This document shows, in pieces, positions 47,908 to 60,486 of a stretch of DNA of 64,000 nt. How positions within the stretch are numbered: position 1 is the stretch's first letter; the number at the start of each line of letters is the position of its first letter. A program made the translations under genes and the position numbers. The stretch spans positions 1,116,001-1,180,000 of the forward strand of contig JAHRBC010000008.1 in assembly GCA_022702545.1 (NCBI GenBank), in the 5' to 3' direction. Source of the DNA: Phycomyces nitens (lineage: Eukaryota > Mucoromycota > Mucoromycetes > Mucorales > Phycomycetaceae). The notes below the pieces were generated by a model that did no database searches, was not told the origin of the DNA, and saw only the letters and a program-made list of their open reading frames with translations.

Positions 47908-50840
47908 ATACTTCTTTTCTTTTTCTTTTCTTTCTTTCTTATATTTTATTGTACCCTTTAAAGCCGTCATTAGATAATCACAACACATTCGGCGTCAGTT
48001 ATTGCTCTTTATACTTTATATTTATATCCTTGCATAGTCTTTATAGCATTACATATTTTTCTCACTACACAAAAAAAAAGAAATGTTAATAATAATATAA
48101 TAATAACAATAATTATTATTTTTTAAAAATAATAATAACAACAACAACCTTGATCGACTCTTTTTTTTTGTAAATCAATGTACTCAATAACTTGCAAACA
48201 ATGGACCATTATTTCACTACCATTGTCCATAATAATATTATATACAGTCTGTATGTATAAACCCAATAATAGTGTTAAAACATTAAATAAGGAAAACCAA
48301 GACAAATGAGGAGCATTATTACTTGATGTCAGAGTGATCATCGACCCTTTTTTTTTTAAAGAAAAAAAGGGGGGTTACATTTTAAATCTGCAGTGGCTAA
48401 AATGCTATGGAGGGCTGTAGGATGTCTAGATGATAGGTTGTAGTGATAATCAACAGTAGGTACGTATATTGACATTTGTGGTCATGCCAACCAATGTTTC
48501 TTTATTTTGTCTTTTTTATTATTATTATGAGCCTGGATGAGATTTACACCAAGCGATCTAGAGAGTAGAGCTGGTTCCACTGGCAAAAATGTAATGCTTG
48601 TGATGCCAAATGACAGTTTATGTGTATACTGTATTATAAAAAATAACCGTAATTTGGCATCTTGAGCACCATGAGCACTGTATACAAAATGTAACATGGT
48701 AACAAAGAAGAGGTACAAGGTATGAATTGTGCTTTGCGTGCCACTGAACAGAAAGAAATGATATGGAAATGTAAAGGTTTACGTTTAATCATGGGCTCAA
48801 ACAATCAAATCTCTCCCATTTCAAACAGTTTATTAAACAACAAACTTTCTTGTGTAATACACCAACAGTAGGTATTGATACATGACAACCATCGCAACAA
48901 AAAGGTAGCTTTATTAAAATTAATGTTGATCTTGCAACTCTTTCAAAATAATAGAGTATCCATTTACCAGCTTATATATATACATATAATACTATCATTA
49001 TCAAGGCGTTTGTTTATTTGTTATATTGAGGAATACAAAGACAACAAGTTTATTTTCATAAAATAATATAGAAATATACCATTATACCATTATACCAACT
49101 ATTATAGCAAACCCAATTACTGCTTACCATTTCCCTTTTTTAAAAATAATAATGATAATATTTATGGGATGTTTATTTCATTCAAATTTTAAAAAAAAAT
49201 GTCACTTTTGTCGATGGTGCAAATCTTTTACAAGATTGCGTCTTTTACAATAATATCCAGCCGATTGGAAGGTTTTCTTTGCCTTCCTGTCCTTCTATTT
49301 ATTTTATTTAAATAAATGAATTTTTTTACGTTTTTTTAGAGAGAGAAAAATAATAATATACACACATATACACTTTTTGGAACCAAGCATTAATAACCAT
49401 CAAGAGGTTATAACCAAATAATACAACCAAAACCATCAATTGTTTCATGGCATCAATTGCAAAAAGGGTGTGATTTTTTTTTATTATTGGTTCAAAAGAT
49501 TGCAAGATGACAAACCACAATCTTGTGAATTTGAAGTATGGCAATAATTATGACATGGCAATAATATAGAGCCCTTGTTCTTGGATAATTGTCCAAGTGG
49601 TGCCATTTGAGAAATGGCAGTAAACAGGACCCATGGCAAGGGTCCAATAGGTCACCTTCTTTAAACAGAATAATATCAGATTGTCTGATATGCGTTTTAT
49701 TGGACCAAAGTAATAGGGCTACAATCAAAAAAACTTTATAATCATTATCTGTATAATCTACCACACTTGACGATAAAAGTCGATGATTTGCCTTTTGTGG
49801 ATACAATTTCCCAATCTCGTATCGACAGAAACGATTAAAATGAACTCGTCCTACTCAATATTACACCAAGCACGCAATCTGCAGCAACCAGCAATTGTCT
49901 TGACACCTTTTATTTGGAATGGAATGGAATGGTTGTTAAACAAGCCACTTTTTTGAGGGACCTATAGTATTGGTGCCATGGAAACCTCAATTGACATGGT
50001 TCGTTTTTGTTACACGCTCTAACAAGACTGAGCACAGAGACACCAAGGGTGCACTATTGGTCCACATATCGTGGCAATATAGGCTATCTTTTTTTTTTTT
50101 TTAAAAAAAAAAAAGACAATGAGCCGTTACCGTTCTACAGCCCCATAGCAACTGAAGCACTCTGGAAATACACTACCTATTCCAAATATACTCCGACATG
50201 AAACTTATTGATTTGGACATCCAACCTTTTTGCATTCGAGATCATATGGACATGTTGCAGAAAGCACCTGCCAATTTTGGGAGTAGGGATCTAAAGAGTT
50301 TCCCTGGAGACCCAACGAGATGGACCACCCCCCCAAAGTCCGCCGAGAATTGGACCAAAGAAGAGACTCTAATTTGTGCTGATTGATGCCTAGAGCACAA
50401 CGATAGGGTTTGGTCAAAAGAAGATTAGGTCGGGGATCGCACTCAAGAACCTCTCCAATGACAGCTCGAATACCTGACGCCATCATCTTTTCCAATGCCA
50501 ATTTACCAGCCGCACAACACTTGGTGCTACCAAGACTCAAGGATTGCGAGATAAGATTCGGTTTTGACGAGATCTTTGTCCCTCATGAAGGTGAGAAATT
50601 GCTACAAAGCCGTGCGAAACCTTTTAAGCGACCAGACTCCCGACTCCAATTAACCAGCAAAATCTTTTTAGCCAGGAAACACAGTTTATTTATCACACCA
50701 TTCAGAACAATAACCATGGCTGATCTCCTGAATCAAGATGTTGGAAGGCGGTGTCTGTATTGCAATATGCCACCTAGCTTTCCAGATCAAACCGACTGAG
50801 ACTGATTTTGTAAATAAGTTCAAGGTGCGGTTTTCGAGAG
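47908..50840. other. Long intergenic region, no confident gene
   Basis: Largely A/T tracts. Several open frames of 60-130 codons occur, including an overlapping pair at 50205-50540 (minus) and 50410-50799 (plus) in a GC-richer patch. I recognise none of them. The patch at 50400-50800 could be a relic or part of the permease promoter. Confidence 0.5.
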
Positions 50841-50848
50841 TATAAAAG
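50841..50848 (+). promoter_or_regulatory. TATA box of the amino acid permease gene
   Basis: TATAAAAG lies 135 bases before the permease ATG. This gives a leader of about 100 nt if transcription starts 30 bases downstream. Confidence 0.55.
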
Positions 50849-50975
50849 CAACTTCAAAAGTATTGCTTTTATTACTACTTTACCTTTAAATCATTACATC
50901 CGGGTCTTCTGGCCACGACGACACCAATTCCATTTTCAAAAACATATATACCACAACCTTTTTAACCACACCAAC

Positions 50976-52656
50976 ATGGAAACCGAAAAAATTACTGCCC
51001 ATGGCGACACTACAAAGGTCGAAATGGTCAACAGCGTTGCCTCGGATCAAGAATCTGTAGTAGCCCCTCATGTACTCAAGCGTGGTCTCAAAGCCCGCCA
51101 CATCCAAATGATTGCCCTTGGAGGCACAATTGGTAAGTTTTTTTTTTATATAGGATTACAACTGTCCAATACTCATATAATCAACAGGTACTGGTCTCTT
51201 CATGGCCTCTGGTAAGGCTATTAACACTGGTGGTCCTGGTGGTGCCTTGGTTGGCTACAGTATCGTCGGTCTTCTCGTCTTTGCTGTCATGATGAGCTTG
51301 GGTGAAATGGCTGCTCACATCCCAATTGCCGGCAGTTTTGCTCACTTTGCCACTCGCTTTGTCGATCCCTCTCTTGGCTTCTGTGTCGGCTGGGTCTACT
51401 GGGCCAACTGGGCCGTAGGTGTTGCTGTTGAACTGACTGGTGTTGCCATTATTATGGAATACTGGGTGCAGAGCGTCAACAGTGTCGTCTGGAGTGTCAT
51501 TTGTCTCGTCATCCTTGTTGCTATCAATGTCTTTTCTGTAAAAGGCTACGGTGAAATTGAATACTGGATTTCATTTGTCAAGATCTTGACCGTCATCATC
51601 TTTATCATCGTTGGTCTCTGTGTCGACACTGGCAGTGCCGGTGGAGTCAACATTGGAACAAGCAACTTCCACTTGGCCGGCGGTGCTTTCCCTGGTGGCT
51701 TCCTTGGCGTCTTTAATGTCTTTTTGACTGCAGCCTTTTCCTTCAATGGTGTTGAAATTGTCGGTATCACTGCTGGTGAATCTGTAAACCCCCACAAGAC
51801 TGTCCCTGCTGCCGTCAAGCAAGTGTTTTACCGTATCGTTCTCTTTTACGTCCTTTCCATCCTCGTCATTGGTCTCGTCATCCCCTACACCGATCCTCGT
51901 CTCCTCAAGGGTGCCAACGACATTACTGTCAGTCCCTTTACCCTTGTGTTCCAAAAGGCCGGTGCTGCCTGGGCTGCTGATCTCATGAACGCTGTTATTC
52001 TTATCACCATGATTTCTGCCGGTAACTCTGGTGTTTACTCTTCCAGCCGTACCATGCTTTCCCTTGCTGAGCAGGGCTATGCTCCTCGCTTATTTACCCG
52101 TGTCAACCGTTGGGGTATTCCCATCTGGTCTGTCCTTATTTCCTGCGCTATCGGATGTCTTGCCTTCCTTACCAGCTTGTTTGGCTCTGGCATCGTCTTC
52201 ACTTGGCTTACCAATCTTACCTCGGTTGCTGGTCTCATCACCTGGGTCGTTATTTCCATTACCCATATCCGTTTCCGCCAGGGCTACCTTGCCCAGGGTC
52301 GCTCTTTGGCCGCCTTGCCTTATGTTGCTCCCTTTTTCCCCATCTGTGACATCTTTGTCATTGTTATCGGTACCATCATCATCTTTGGCCAGGGCTACTC
52401 CACCTTTATTGCCCCCATCAAGGGTAGCAACGTCGTGGCTTCCTACATTGGTCTCATCTTTGCCTTTGTTCTCTATGTTGGCCACAAGGTCATCCGTCGT
52501 CCTTCGTTTGTAAAGGCAGTCGACATGGACTTTGAGACCGGAACCATCAAGGAAGGTGTATTTGATATCCGTGACGATGAAAAAGACGATGTCAATGGTG
52601 TTCCTCTGCCTCTCTGGAGACGCATCTTTAACAAGGTGTTTTCTATCATTGCCTAA
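50976..52656 (+). CDS. Yeast-type amino acid permease (AAT/APC family)
   Basis: Proton-coupled amino acid importer of the plasma membrane, 541 residues, a typical length. Exons 50976-51132 and 51188-52656 are joined by a 55-nt GT-AG intron that interrupts the diagnostic first-helix motif ALGGTIGTGLFMASG. The join restores it and so confirms the model. Further family motifs follow: GGPGGALVGY, SLGEMAAHIPIAGSF and FVGWVYWANW-like FCVGWVYWANWAVGV. About twelve hydrophobic segments are present, with a charged N-terminus of about 40 residues and an acidic tail. The N-terminal lysines could be ubiquitination sites for turnover, as in yeast permeases, but that is inference. Which amino acids it carries cannot be told. 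Confidence 0.95.
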
Positions 52657-54201
52657 AAAGCACCTCATTTCAATTTTATTTTCCCCTTAAACCCGCATGT
52701 ATATATAATATTGGTTTCAACAACATATCTTTAGCATACAGTGTATATATTATTCTATATCAACCCTGACAAAACCACCTTACTAATAATAACAATAACA
52801 ATAATTATAATTATAACATCTCTATTCTTCTATCTTAAAAAAAAATCAAAATAATAAAACTTTCAACAAGATTAAAATACCAAACCATCACCTTTATTGA
52901 ATTTGGGACATTTGTTTTATTTTATTTTGGAATATCAAAAGTGGTATTTATAGTGTTGGTATCCATATTAGCATCCATTTTTAATAATAATAATAAATAA
53001 ATACAAGCTGGGTGCAACCCATGATACATTGTGGGGGTATTTGGTCAAGGAAAATGTAACTTATCCATTATGTCAAGGGGGCAGTAAAATCACATGGATA
53101 TTTAATGATAATACTGAAAATAATACCTATCCAGAAATAACTGGTTCTTTTTTTTCGCCAAGCATAGATTCTGAAAAGACCAAGTGAACCATGACTAGAT
53201 ATATTTCTGAATAATTGGCGCATATAACCGGGAAATATCACGCCCAAACATCCAGGTCAAACAACCTGTATAAATTAAGACACATTTTGGTTCCCAAGAG
53301 TATAAGCTAATAAATAAATAATACCAAGGATGATTACTTGTCAGTACATAAGAATTAGCATCTTGTTTCTTGAACTGACACTCATATTCGGGTAGGCAGA
53401 CCTATTTTTTTAAAAAATAAATAAATAATTCATATATTTATTGGGGGCTGGTTTAGTAGACATTGGGTTTATGTACAGAATCGAAATTTCAAACAATGCA
53501 TTATTGACCAATGCGTTTTCTAAATGGCTCTAGTCAACAGAATCCCCCTTGAAAAAAAATAAAAAACTTAAAAATCAACAATAACAACAACAGCATGGGG
53601 GGAGCCCCAACCCATGGACCTGGTATCCGCACCAAGCTAAAATGAATTTACCCCTCGGGATTGATTGATTGATTTTCCAAAGAAAAGAAAGAAATAATGG
53701 GTATTTTTAGCCAATGATAGACAAATTAGTCGATAAAAATATATCAAGAATCTCAAGTCGTACAGAGCTATTGATAAATCTAGTGATTTTGATATACGAC
53801 ACTATTCGTAAAGTTTAAAAAGTCAAGAAAGATGTCAAGTGTTGGTGTCACTGTCTTTCTTCAAGTTTAATAAAATGTAAGCTTGTACCTTGGACACACC
53901 CGATGGGTCTAGCTCATGGGACCATATAGCACCAATGGAAATACACCCCTGTGCCCTATCCTGCACAGTGGATTATTGGCATTTGCTTGATATCGGTAAA
54001 AGAATAAAGGAAAGGTTTCTCTTGTTCGGCAGCTATAGATGGTATGATCTGACAGCCTTTAGACTTGTATTAAGCTCATCTTTTTTACATGTAGTACACT
54101 TGCAGTGAGTCCTGTCTTTGTTTTGAAGCATATGCAAGTGCTAAGCTTTCTGTCTAAATACATTGGGGGTTTTTTTTAATAGGTCGAAAGAATCATCTGT
54201 G
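52657..54201. other. Intergenic region without a supported gene
   Basis: AT-rich with ATTATA and AATAAATA runs. A 72-codon plus frame at 53890-54108 lies in a slightly GC-richer patch but matches nothing that I know. Confidence 0.5.
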
Positions 54202-55722
54202 ATGATCAGTCTGTAAGTAGCTTGCCCAAAATAATAAAGTATCTGGTGTGTATATTTTCAAATCAACTTTAATATCTAGACACTCTATTTTGGAGCAATC
54301 TTGGAAAGAATTGGTTTCAAAAACGTTCATTATCCACTTCCAGATCGCTTGAATGCAAACATAAAAGTCAGAAATATGATGCGATATGGCCGCATAAATG
54401 CTATAGATACATCTAAATCTAGCTATAGCAAGTGTATGTAATTCTTTACGCGTCCTAGTAATCATACTGACGTTTCATACATTCAGGGGCTGAGAATTAT
54501 GGCCAGGGCAAGTCAGATTGAACCCTGCCAAGAGAATTCTGCTTATCAACAATAACCAACAATACCTAGATACATACAAGTGGGAATGGAACACACTTTG
54601 CAGAGTATCCGAGAATACGTACAAGCCTACATATTCAACTATTAGCATCTCAATCAATTTTGAAGACGCAGTGGGCCAACCACTGACCAAAGATCCTTCT
54701 ACTGTTGTGTCGCCATATGTCAATTCTTTGAAGTTTCACGATGTAAAGGTTAAAATAATCAATACCAAGTACACAAGCCATGGCAAGTGAATTATACAGA
54801 TAATCAAGTATACTGATACAAAGCAATATAGACAGAAAAGAAAGTATCAAGATATTCAATTGTCACAAAGTGCTCCTGGCTTCTGCTTCACCCTTTTTTA
54901 AGGAACTATTTGCAATTGATCCCAAGGAACCAGATATGTTATCCGTATACGGTATATGCCCAAACGCGTTCGAAAAGGTTCTGGCCTTTATATACGCATC
55001 GGCATACAGTGTAAAGAATATTTACGAAGCTTCACGAATCATCCAAGCCGCGAATTACTTTCAATTGCTTAGACTTTGTGAGCACATGTTTAAATACTTG
55101 CAAATTAAAATCAAAAGAGATAATATCTGGGTAATTTGGGAAGTATCAAGTAAGTCTATATACACGAATATATAATAATTGTTTCAATAATATATATATA
55201 TATATGTTTTTAGTTCTCTACAAGTGCGAAGAAACCAAAAAGATGTGCGAATCGTTCATAAGGAAAGAATCCCAGAAATTACTGGAGAGCGACGAATGGT
55301 TGAGTCTAGACCCTGATGCTGTCCTCAGGTTCCTAAATATTGACCATATTTACCCATTTGTTCCCGAATCACGATTCTATGAAGCTGTTCTGGCCTGGAG
55401 AGATAAATCGTTGATGATAGATCCCAATGAATTGGACAAACGAGGATTTCAGAAATTGATTCCGAAACCTCTGAAATATTTCCAGAAAAGCAAACACGCA
55501 GACAAAAGTATCGAGAATTACTTTGAAGACATGCTTGGTTTAATTCGGTTCAGTCAAATGGAAAACGAGTACTTGATAGAGCATGTCGAGACAAATGATG
55601 CAGTCATGAACATAGAGAGATTCAGGAATAGTGTGAGTGGATCATACCAGCACAACGATTTAGCCAATGCCTCTATTAACTGTAGCACATTAGATTCTAA
55701 AAGTAACATCATCCAACAATGA
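54202..55722 (+). CDS. BTB-BACK domain protein
   Basis: Predicted 367-residue substrate adaptor of the BTB-BACK type, the class that pairs with cullin-3 ligases. Exons: a tentative first exon 54202-54212, then 54517-54782, 54832-55149 and 55214-55722. The first exon is inferred, because the open frame has no ATG before the BTB; ATG-ATC-AGT-CT followed by GTAAGT joins it in frame. Intron 54783-54831 starts GCAAGT (GC-AG) and its removal reconnects the BTB core FHDVKVKI...IFNCHKVLLASASPFFKELF. A BACK-like helical part follows (LLESDEWLSLDPDAVLRFL, FYEAVLAWRD). Kelch repeats are absent. The N-terminal part (YKWEWNTL) may be a MATH-like remnant. The BTB assignment is firm; the 5' end is not. Confidence 0.82.
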
Positions 55723-57582
55723 TAAGCCTGCAAACAATCTTTCTCCTCAAGAGTTTTCTCGGTGTAGCTGTACCTAACAAAGACATTATTGAATGAACTA
55801 AATATTCGATTGGGGGAAGGGGTGTAATTCACTTTGCATACTTTATCAATTGACAAACATCTTGATTGTCTAGCAAATACTTTTATGATATATTTATCCC
55901 CAAAGAAACCCAAATATAATAAATTGACTGCATATCTAATAATAATAATAACAATTCTTTTTTTATTTTATTCAATTCAACAACCTAGAAATCTACCCCA
56001 AAAACAAAATAGCTGGTAAACAGACGTAAAAGGTACAAAATAAAGCTAGGGGGAGAATATATTATCTAGGTAGCGTATTATTGAAATGATGCACCCCTTT
56101 ATCATTTGATATACTTGTATTTATTCAAGAATCGATATTGAATATTTAAAAAAGCTATCAATTGGTTTCAAAAGTATCAAATTTGAGAGTGGTTTATAGA
56201 GTTGGGGAAATCAAGTGCTGGAACGAATAAGATGCCCACCGTATTGTATATTCCTACATACAAATGAAAAGGATGGTCTGCTAAATTTAGAGAAATTACC
56301 ATTGAATTAAATATGCATCTTTAAAAAAAAGACAGCTTCTATAAAGTATTTAATACAAGAATGAATTCTGAAGAACCTTGATTAGAGTTTTGTACTTTAT
56401 TTGGACTAAAATTACAAAGTAAAGGCATGTACCAGTAGCATTCATCATAATAGTAGAAAAAGGGGAAGTTGTCAAGTATCTTTCAATTGCTTTGTGTACA
56501 ATACAGTTTTAAAGCTTTATATATATATATATATATATATTCAAGACGCTCTATAAAACATTCAATTAAGCCACAGTAAATAACTAGAGCAAGCATCTGT
56601 CTTTTATCAAGTGTATAATGTACAATTAAAAGAAGAAGAAGAAATTCAGATACATGATCTTTATTTAGTACAAATTTAGTTTTCAGTACGACAATAATTC
56701 GTACAATAACCTTATACTTGATCTTGATCACATTTTGTAGCAATATTAACAAGTATTTTTCCCCTGAATAACACTACATAAGAGTTATATTGAATCTAGA
56801 GAAAAAGTAGATACTATATATACATATATTTAAAGAATAATAGTATCCAAAGACAATAAAATTGATTCATGATACTTTTAAAGTCGCTTAAATCAACAAT
56901 AAAAAATAATTTACAACGAATTTGCCAAAAGATAAAAAGATTGACATCAGTTTGGCTCAGATCAAGGGTCTCCCGAATATCTCTTTCTTGATGTGATACA
57001 AACTCAAAAGGGAGTTGGAAATATTGATCCTATTGTGACAAATAGTTCAAGTCATATAATAAAGTAAATATTCTGCTTTAAAAAAATTGTACTATCAATA
57101 GTTTAGTTATTTTAATTGTATTTTAAAAAAAACGTTTTAATAGAACGTGAACAAATTCAATTCACCTGACATAAGATGAATTGCAGAACTCTAAACCTAC
57201 TGTAAAAGGCATTCTTTCGATAATTATGTCGAAAAGCGTAGGTTACGGATCCTCTTTCAATGGCCATTGAATGGAATATTCTTGTACATTAGGATTTAGC
57301 AATGAGGAGAAACTATACTCGTTCTACTGACTGAAGGTCGCTAAGCATCTTAAATATTACATACTAAAAATAACTGACAATATATATATATATAATTTTC
57401 TTTTCTTATATATACGTATCTCTAGTACACACTTCTTGATCTCTAATATTTCCAAACATTTGTGCTCGTTATTGATAAAACCCCTTTTTTCGTAGTATAA
57501 TATTCTAGTATTCTAGTATTTTGTATTTTCATTGTCACATATAATCTTTTTTTTCAACTTCATACTTGTATATAAACCCATC
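55723..57582. other. Intergenic region without a supported gene
   Basis: Very AT-rich, with a TA microsatellite at about 56519-56540. No open frame is convincing. Confidence 0.6.
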
Positions 57583-58518
57583 ATGTATACATCGTTTCCT
57601 ATCAAAGCATACTTACACGCTGGATTGGTTGCCGATACTTTGAAAGACAAGAAAGAAGCTGCTCCAGACCCATTGAGCATCACATTGACTCCCGTATATT
57701 TGGTTGGCTCGCAATGCCGGGAATTCTACATATCTCGTCCTACTCCTCCTCTTTCTTCTTTTACTCCTCCTCCTCCTCATTGTACTCGGCATGGTGATAC
57801 AATTGATGACTACCCCATTCAACAAATGTTATCAAATGCCATCAAATGTCTTTCAGATTCACCGGATGGACAAGCAGACTTTAGTGAAGATATCCTAACA
57901 TGTTTAGAATACGCATACATCGCTCCCGGGCAAAGACTAGAGGACTATCCTGATTGGCAATGTATCAACCTTGGAGAGACATCCTTACATGGTCCACAAA
58001 AGTCTACAGGAAGCGAGTACTACACAACTAGTGCTCTGTCCATCGAACAAAATCATATAAATGGCAACTCGGCTATGGGTCCACGTCAGGGAACACTACA
58101 GCAGGCTGTCAAGGTGTCTCGGCCAATCCCACACTCGGCCTCCAACCAAACTTTCAGCCGTAGCCACTTGATGAATACTGTGCCAAAAGGCTCTTTACAT
58201 AACAATAATCATCATTATCATCATCATCATCATAGCAAGCAAAATCAAGTATACCAAGGCACCAACCAGTTCCATTTGTATGGGGATAGTTCAGCCAACA
58301 TAAAAAAACGAAAGTCCAAGAAAGACTATCCGCATACATATGACTGTGATCATTGCAGCTATTGGAGCAACAGACTTGGAAACATAAAACGTCATTTAAA
58401 AACCCACGACAAGAGCAATGATAAGCCAAAGTGTAACATATGCAACAAGCCATTTTCAAGCAAATTCAACGTTCGACGGCACACATCAGCGAATACAAAC
58501 TCTTGCAAGGCCACATAA
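57583..58518 (+). CDS. C2H2 zinc finger protein
   Basis: Probable DNA-binding transcription factor of 311 residues from a single exon. The ATG at 57583 is chosen; the frame extends upstream without another ATG. Two fingers lie at the C-terminus. The first, CDHCSYWSNRLGNIKRHLKTH, is a normal C2H2 finger. The second, CNICNKPFSSKFNVRRH followed by TSANTNSC, replaces the last His by a distant Cys, giving a C2HC-like finger. A basic KKRKSKK stretch just before the fingers may be a nuclear signal. A His/Asn run (HHYHHHHH) and Ser/Pro-rich sequence fill the middle. The N-terminal region has an acidic segment around SEDILTCLEYAY. Targets are unknown. Confidence 0.85.
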   Translation: MYTSFPIKAYLHAGLVADTLKDKKEAAPDPLSITLTPVYLVGSQCREFYISRPTPPLSSFTPPPPHCTRHGDTIDDYPIQQMLSNAIKCLSDSPDGQADFSEDILTCLEYAYIAPGQRLEDYPDWQCINLGETSLHGPQKSTGSEYYTTSALSIEQNHINGNSAMGPRQGTLQQAVKVSRPIPHSASNQTFSRSHLMNTVPKGSLHNNNHHYHHHHHSKQNQVYQGTNQFHLYGDSSANIKKRKSKKDYPHTYDCDHCSYWSNRLGNIKRHLKTHDKSNDKPKCNICNKPFSSKFNVRRHTSANTNSCKAT

Positions 58519-58543
58519 TATTTCACTATGCTAATATTTTTTT

Positions 58544-58747
58544 ATACCCCATACCAAATTTTATGCCTTGTATGCCCAATCCTTTACTGATGATTTACTT
58601 TATTTTATTTTTGTTAATACCCCATACCAAATTTTATGCCTTGTATGCCCAATCCTTTACTGATGATTTACTTTATTTTATTTTTGTTAATACCCCATAC
58701 CACATTTTATGCCTTGTATGCCCAATCCTTTACTGATGATTTACTTC
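58544..58747 (+). repeat. Three tandem 73-bp units after the zinc finger gene
   Basis: Units beginning TACCCCATACCAAATTTTATG repeat at 58544, 58617 and 58690. Each contains GCCTTGTATGCCCAATCC and a T-rich end. They differ by about one base, and the last unit is cut short. They start 26 bases after the stop codon, so they lie in the expected 3' UTR. Confidence 0.95.
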
Positions 58748-58915
58748 CTTTATATATATACAACACCGTATGCCTAAATGTCAATTGTATCTCTCATGCT
58801 ACTCTTAATTATTGCCTTGATATTTTATTTTATTTTTTTTAAAAAAAAGAAGGTGCTCTACATCCCAGTCACATATATTTGTTTCTACAATCCAAATCCC
58901 AAACCAAACACAACC

Positions 58916-60169
58916 ATGTCCCCTCCCTGGTCAACTTTCTCATTGTCGGTCAAACGTACATTGAACACCAAGACAAGGACAATTGTACATGTTTAATTTG
59001 AACTCTTTACATCAAAACTAAATAATAATGACCTTCTTTTTTTTTTCTTAAAAAAAAAACATTGACTTAGACCTTGGGATTGTACCGTTCATTACTAAGA
59101 ATCTCTCAAAAGTTTGACAATGAAGCCCACCAGACATTCTTGTGGAATACAATCAGAGAAAGATTCAGATTTGAGCTCCACAATCATTCTCGTGCCCAGA
59201 CTCTGACACTCTTGCTGCAGGGAGAAAAGGTTGGAATGTCGCAAGATTGGGATCGCTTCTGTAATGACTAATACCAAAAAATAAAAATATAATAAAAAAT
59301 AAAAAATAAAATAAATAAATAGGCACTTGACCTACTCCGAATCGCACAGGGCGGCAATCAAACATACTTGAAACGGATCGACGCCATGGTTACCGCGAAA
59401 ATTGGACCCCTTGAACACGTCGCTCGAAATGTAAAGTGGTTGACGTACAAGCATAAATAATTGATTGATTGATTGATTGACTGACTGACTTACCGAATGA
59501 CTGATAATCGTGATAGCTTCGCAAGATACAACATGTAATTACCACCTCTAGTCCCCAATTGATCATTAATTCGGTAATATTTAGCCATTGAAACGCGCCT
59601 TGGCAGCAACGGATGCTCGGTCGCACGCATCGCGTATCAGACAAACAAAGCGGTCTAGCCGAATTCCTCTCTCCAAACAATTGTGCAACAAATTACGGAT
59701 AAAGATGGAATTGCCTCTCACACGCCGCCAAAGATTGGACTTTAGGACGAGGATCTATAGGAAAAAGAAGAAGCTGCGGGTGCGAACATTCTACCAACAG
59801 CCAATTACGACCTATAACGCGTGTGGATATGTGTTCAAGCGGGTGCGGGGCTGGAGACAGCCGGTCAGGACATCAATGATGATTAGGAATATCGTGAAAA
59901 AGAGACAACAGCGCCTTGATCTCAATGCTAGCTACAAAGAGCATTTGGAGTTGGTGCGACAAGAGGCCCAATTCCTTGCCAGTCTGATGGTCAAACATGA
60001 ATTGCAGGACTGCAGTAAGTCTTGACATTCACACAAAAAAAAAGACACTTACTGAATGGGGTTTTTTTTGTTAGTCCAAGGCCTCCAGACAGCCTATGAG
60101 GACAATAACCAAAAACTGTTCAATTCACGAGGAACCGTATATGAAAATAAAGTAGTCGGGATTGAATAG
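58916..60169 (+). CDS. LYR-motif mitochondrial protein with a basic C-terminal extension
   Basis: Predicted 286-residue protein from five exons: 58916-58984, 59071-59229, 59323-59430, 59585-60014 and 60075-60169. All joins keep frame. The LYR motif is seen as LGLYRSLLRISQKF near residue 25. A charged helix (TIRERFRFELH) and GPLEHVARN complete a compact LYR domain. LYR proteins act in mitochondrial Fe-S cluster delivery, complex assembly and ribosomes, usually with acyl carrier protein. The long C-terminal part is very basic (TRRQRLDFRTRIYRKKKKLR), suggesting RNA or ribosome contact. Intron 2 uses a poor donor (GTTGGA). Exon 3 could instead read on to a stop at 59458, giving a 121-residue LYR protein; then the last two exons would be a separate gene. 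I favour one gene because GTAAAG/TTTAG joins them in frame. Confidence 0.7.
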
Positions 60170-60486
60170 AAACAATGGATATATATATATAAAAATATAT
60201 AAAAATAATAATAATAAAACCCCATTTGTTGAGAAACTCAACAAAAAAAAACTTTGTCGATTCCTTTCCGCACAAAGTGATTACCAAGAAAGAAATGCCA
60301 CTCACACACTCACACACTCACACACATACACATAAGAGATATATACTTATATTTATTGTTGAAACATAAGGTAAAGGCCAAAAGGACTTTCTATAAATCA
60401 CACTATAGATATCCTAAAAGCAATGTAAATGTTGTGATTGAATGCTAAATGTAAAAAAAAATATAGATGGATCTGAATTTTGGGGT
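60170..60486. other. Convergent 3' spacer
   Basis: The LYR gene and the elongase gene end towards each other here. It contains AAT and CACACT microsatellites, and no gene is seen. Confidence 0.7.

Noticed and set aside
50395..50470. Possible tRNA gene near GGGGATCGCACTCAAGAACC
   Set aside because: No T-loop consensus, acceptor stem or A box could be paired. No complete tRNA gene was found anywhere in the window.
52090..52668. A 192-codon minus-strand frame, and a 127-codon one at 51571-51954
   Set aside because: Both are antisense to the amino acid permease and mirror its codon usage. Their Asp/Lys/Gly-rich translations are typical shadows.
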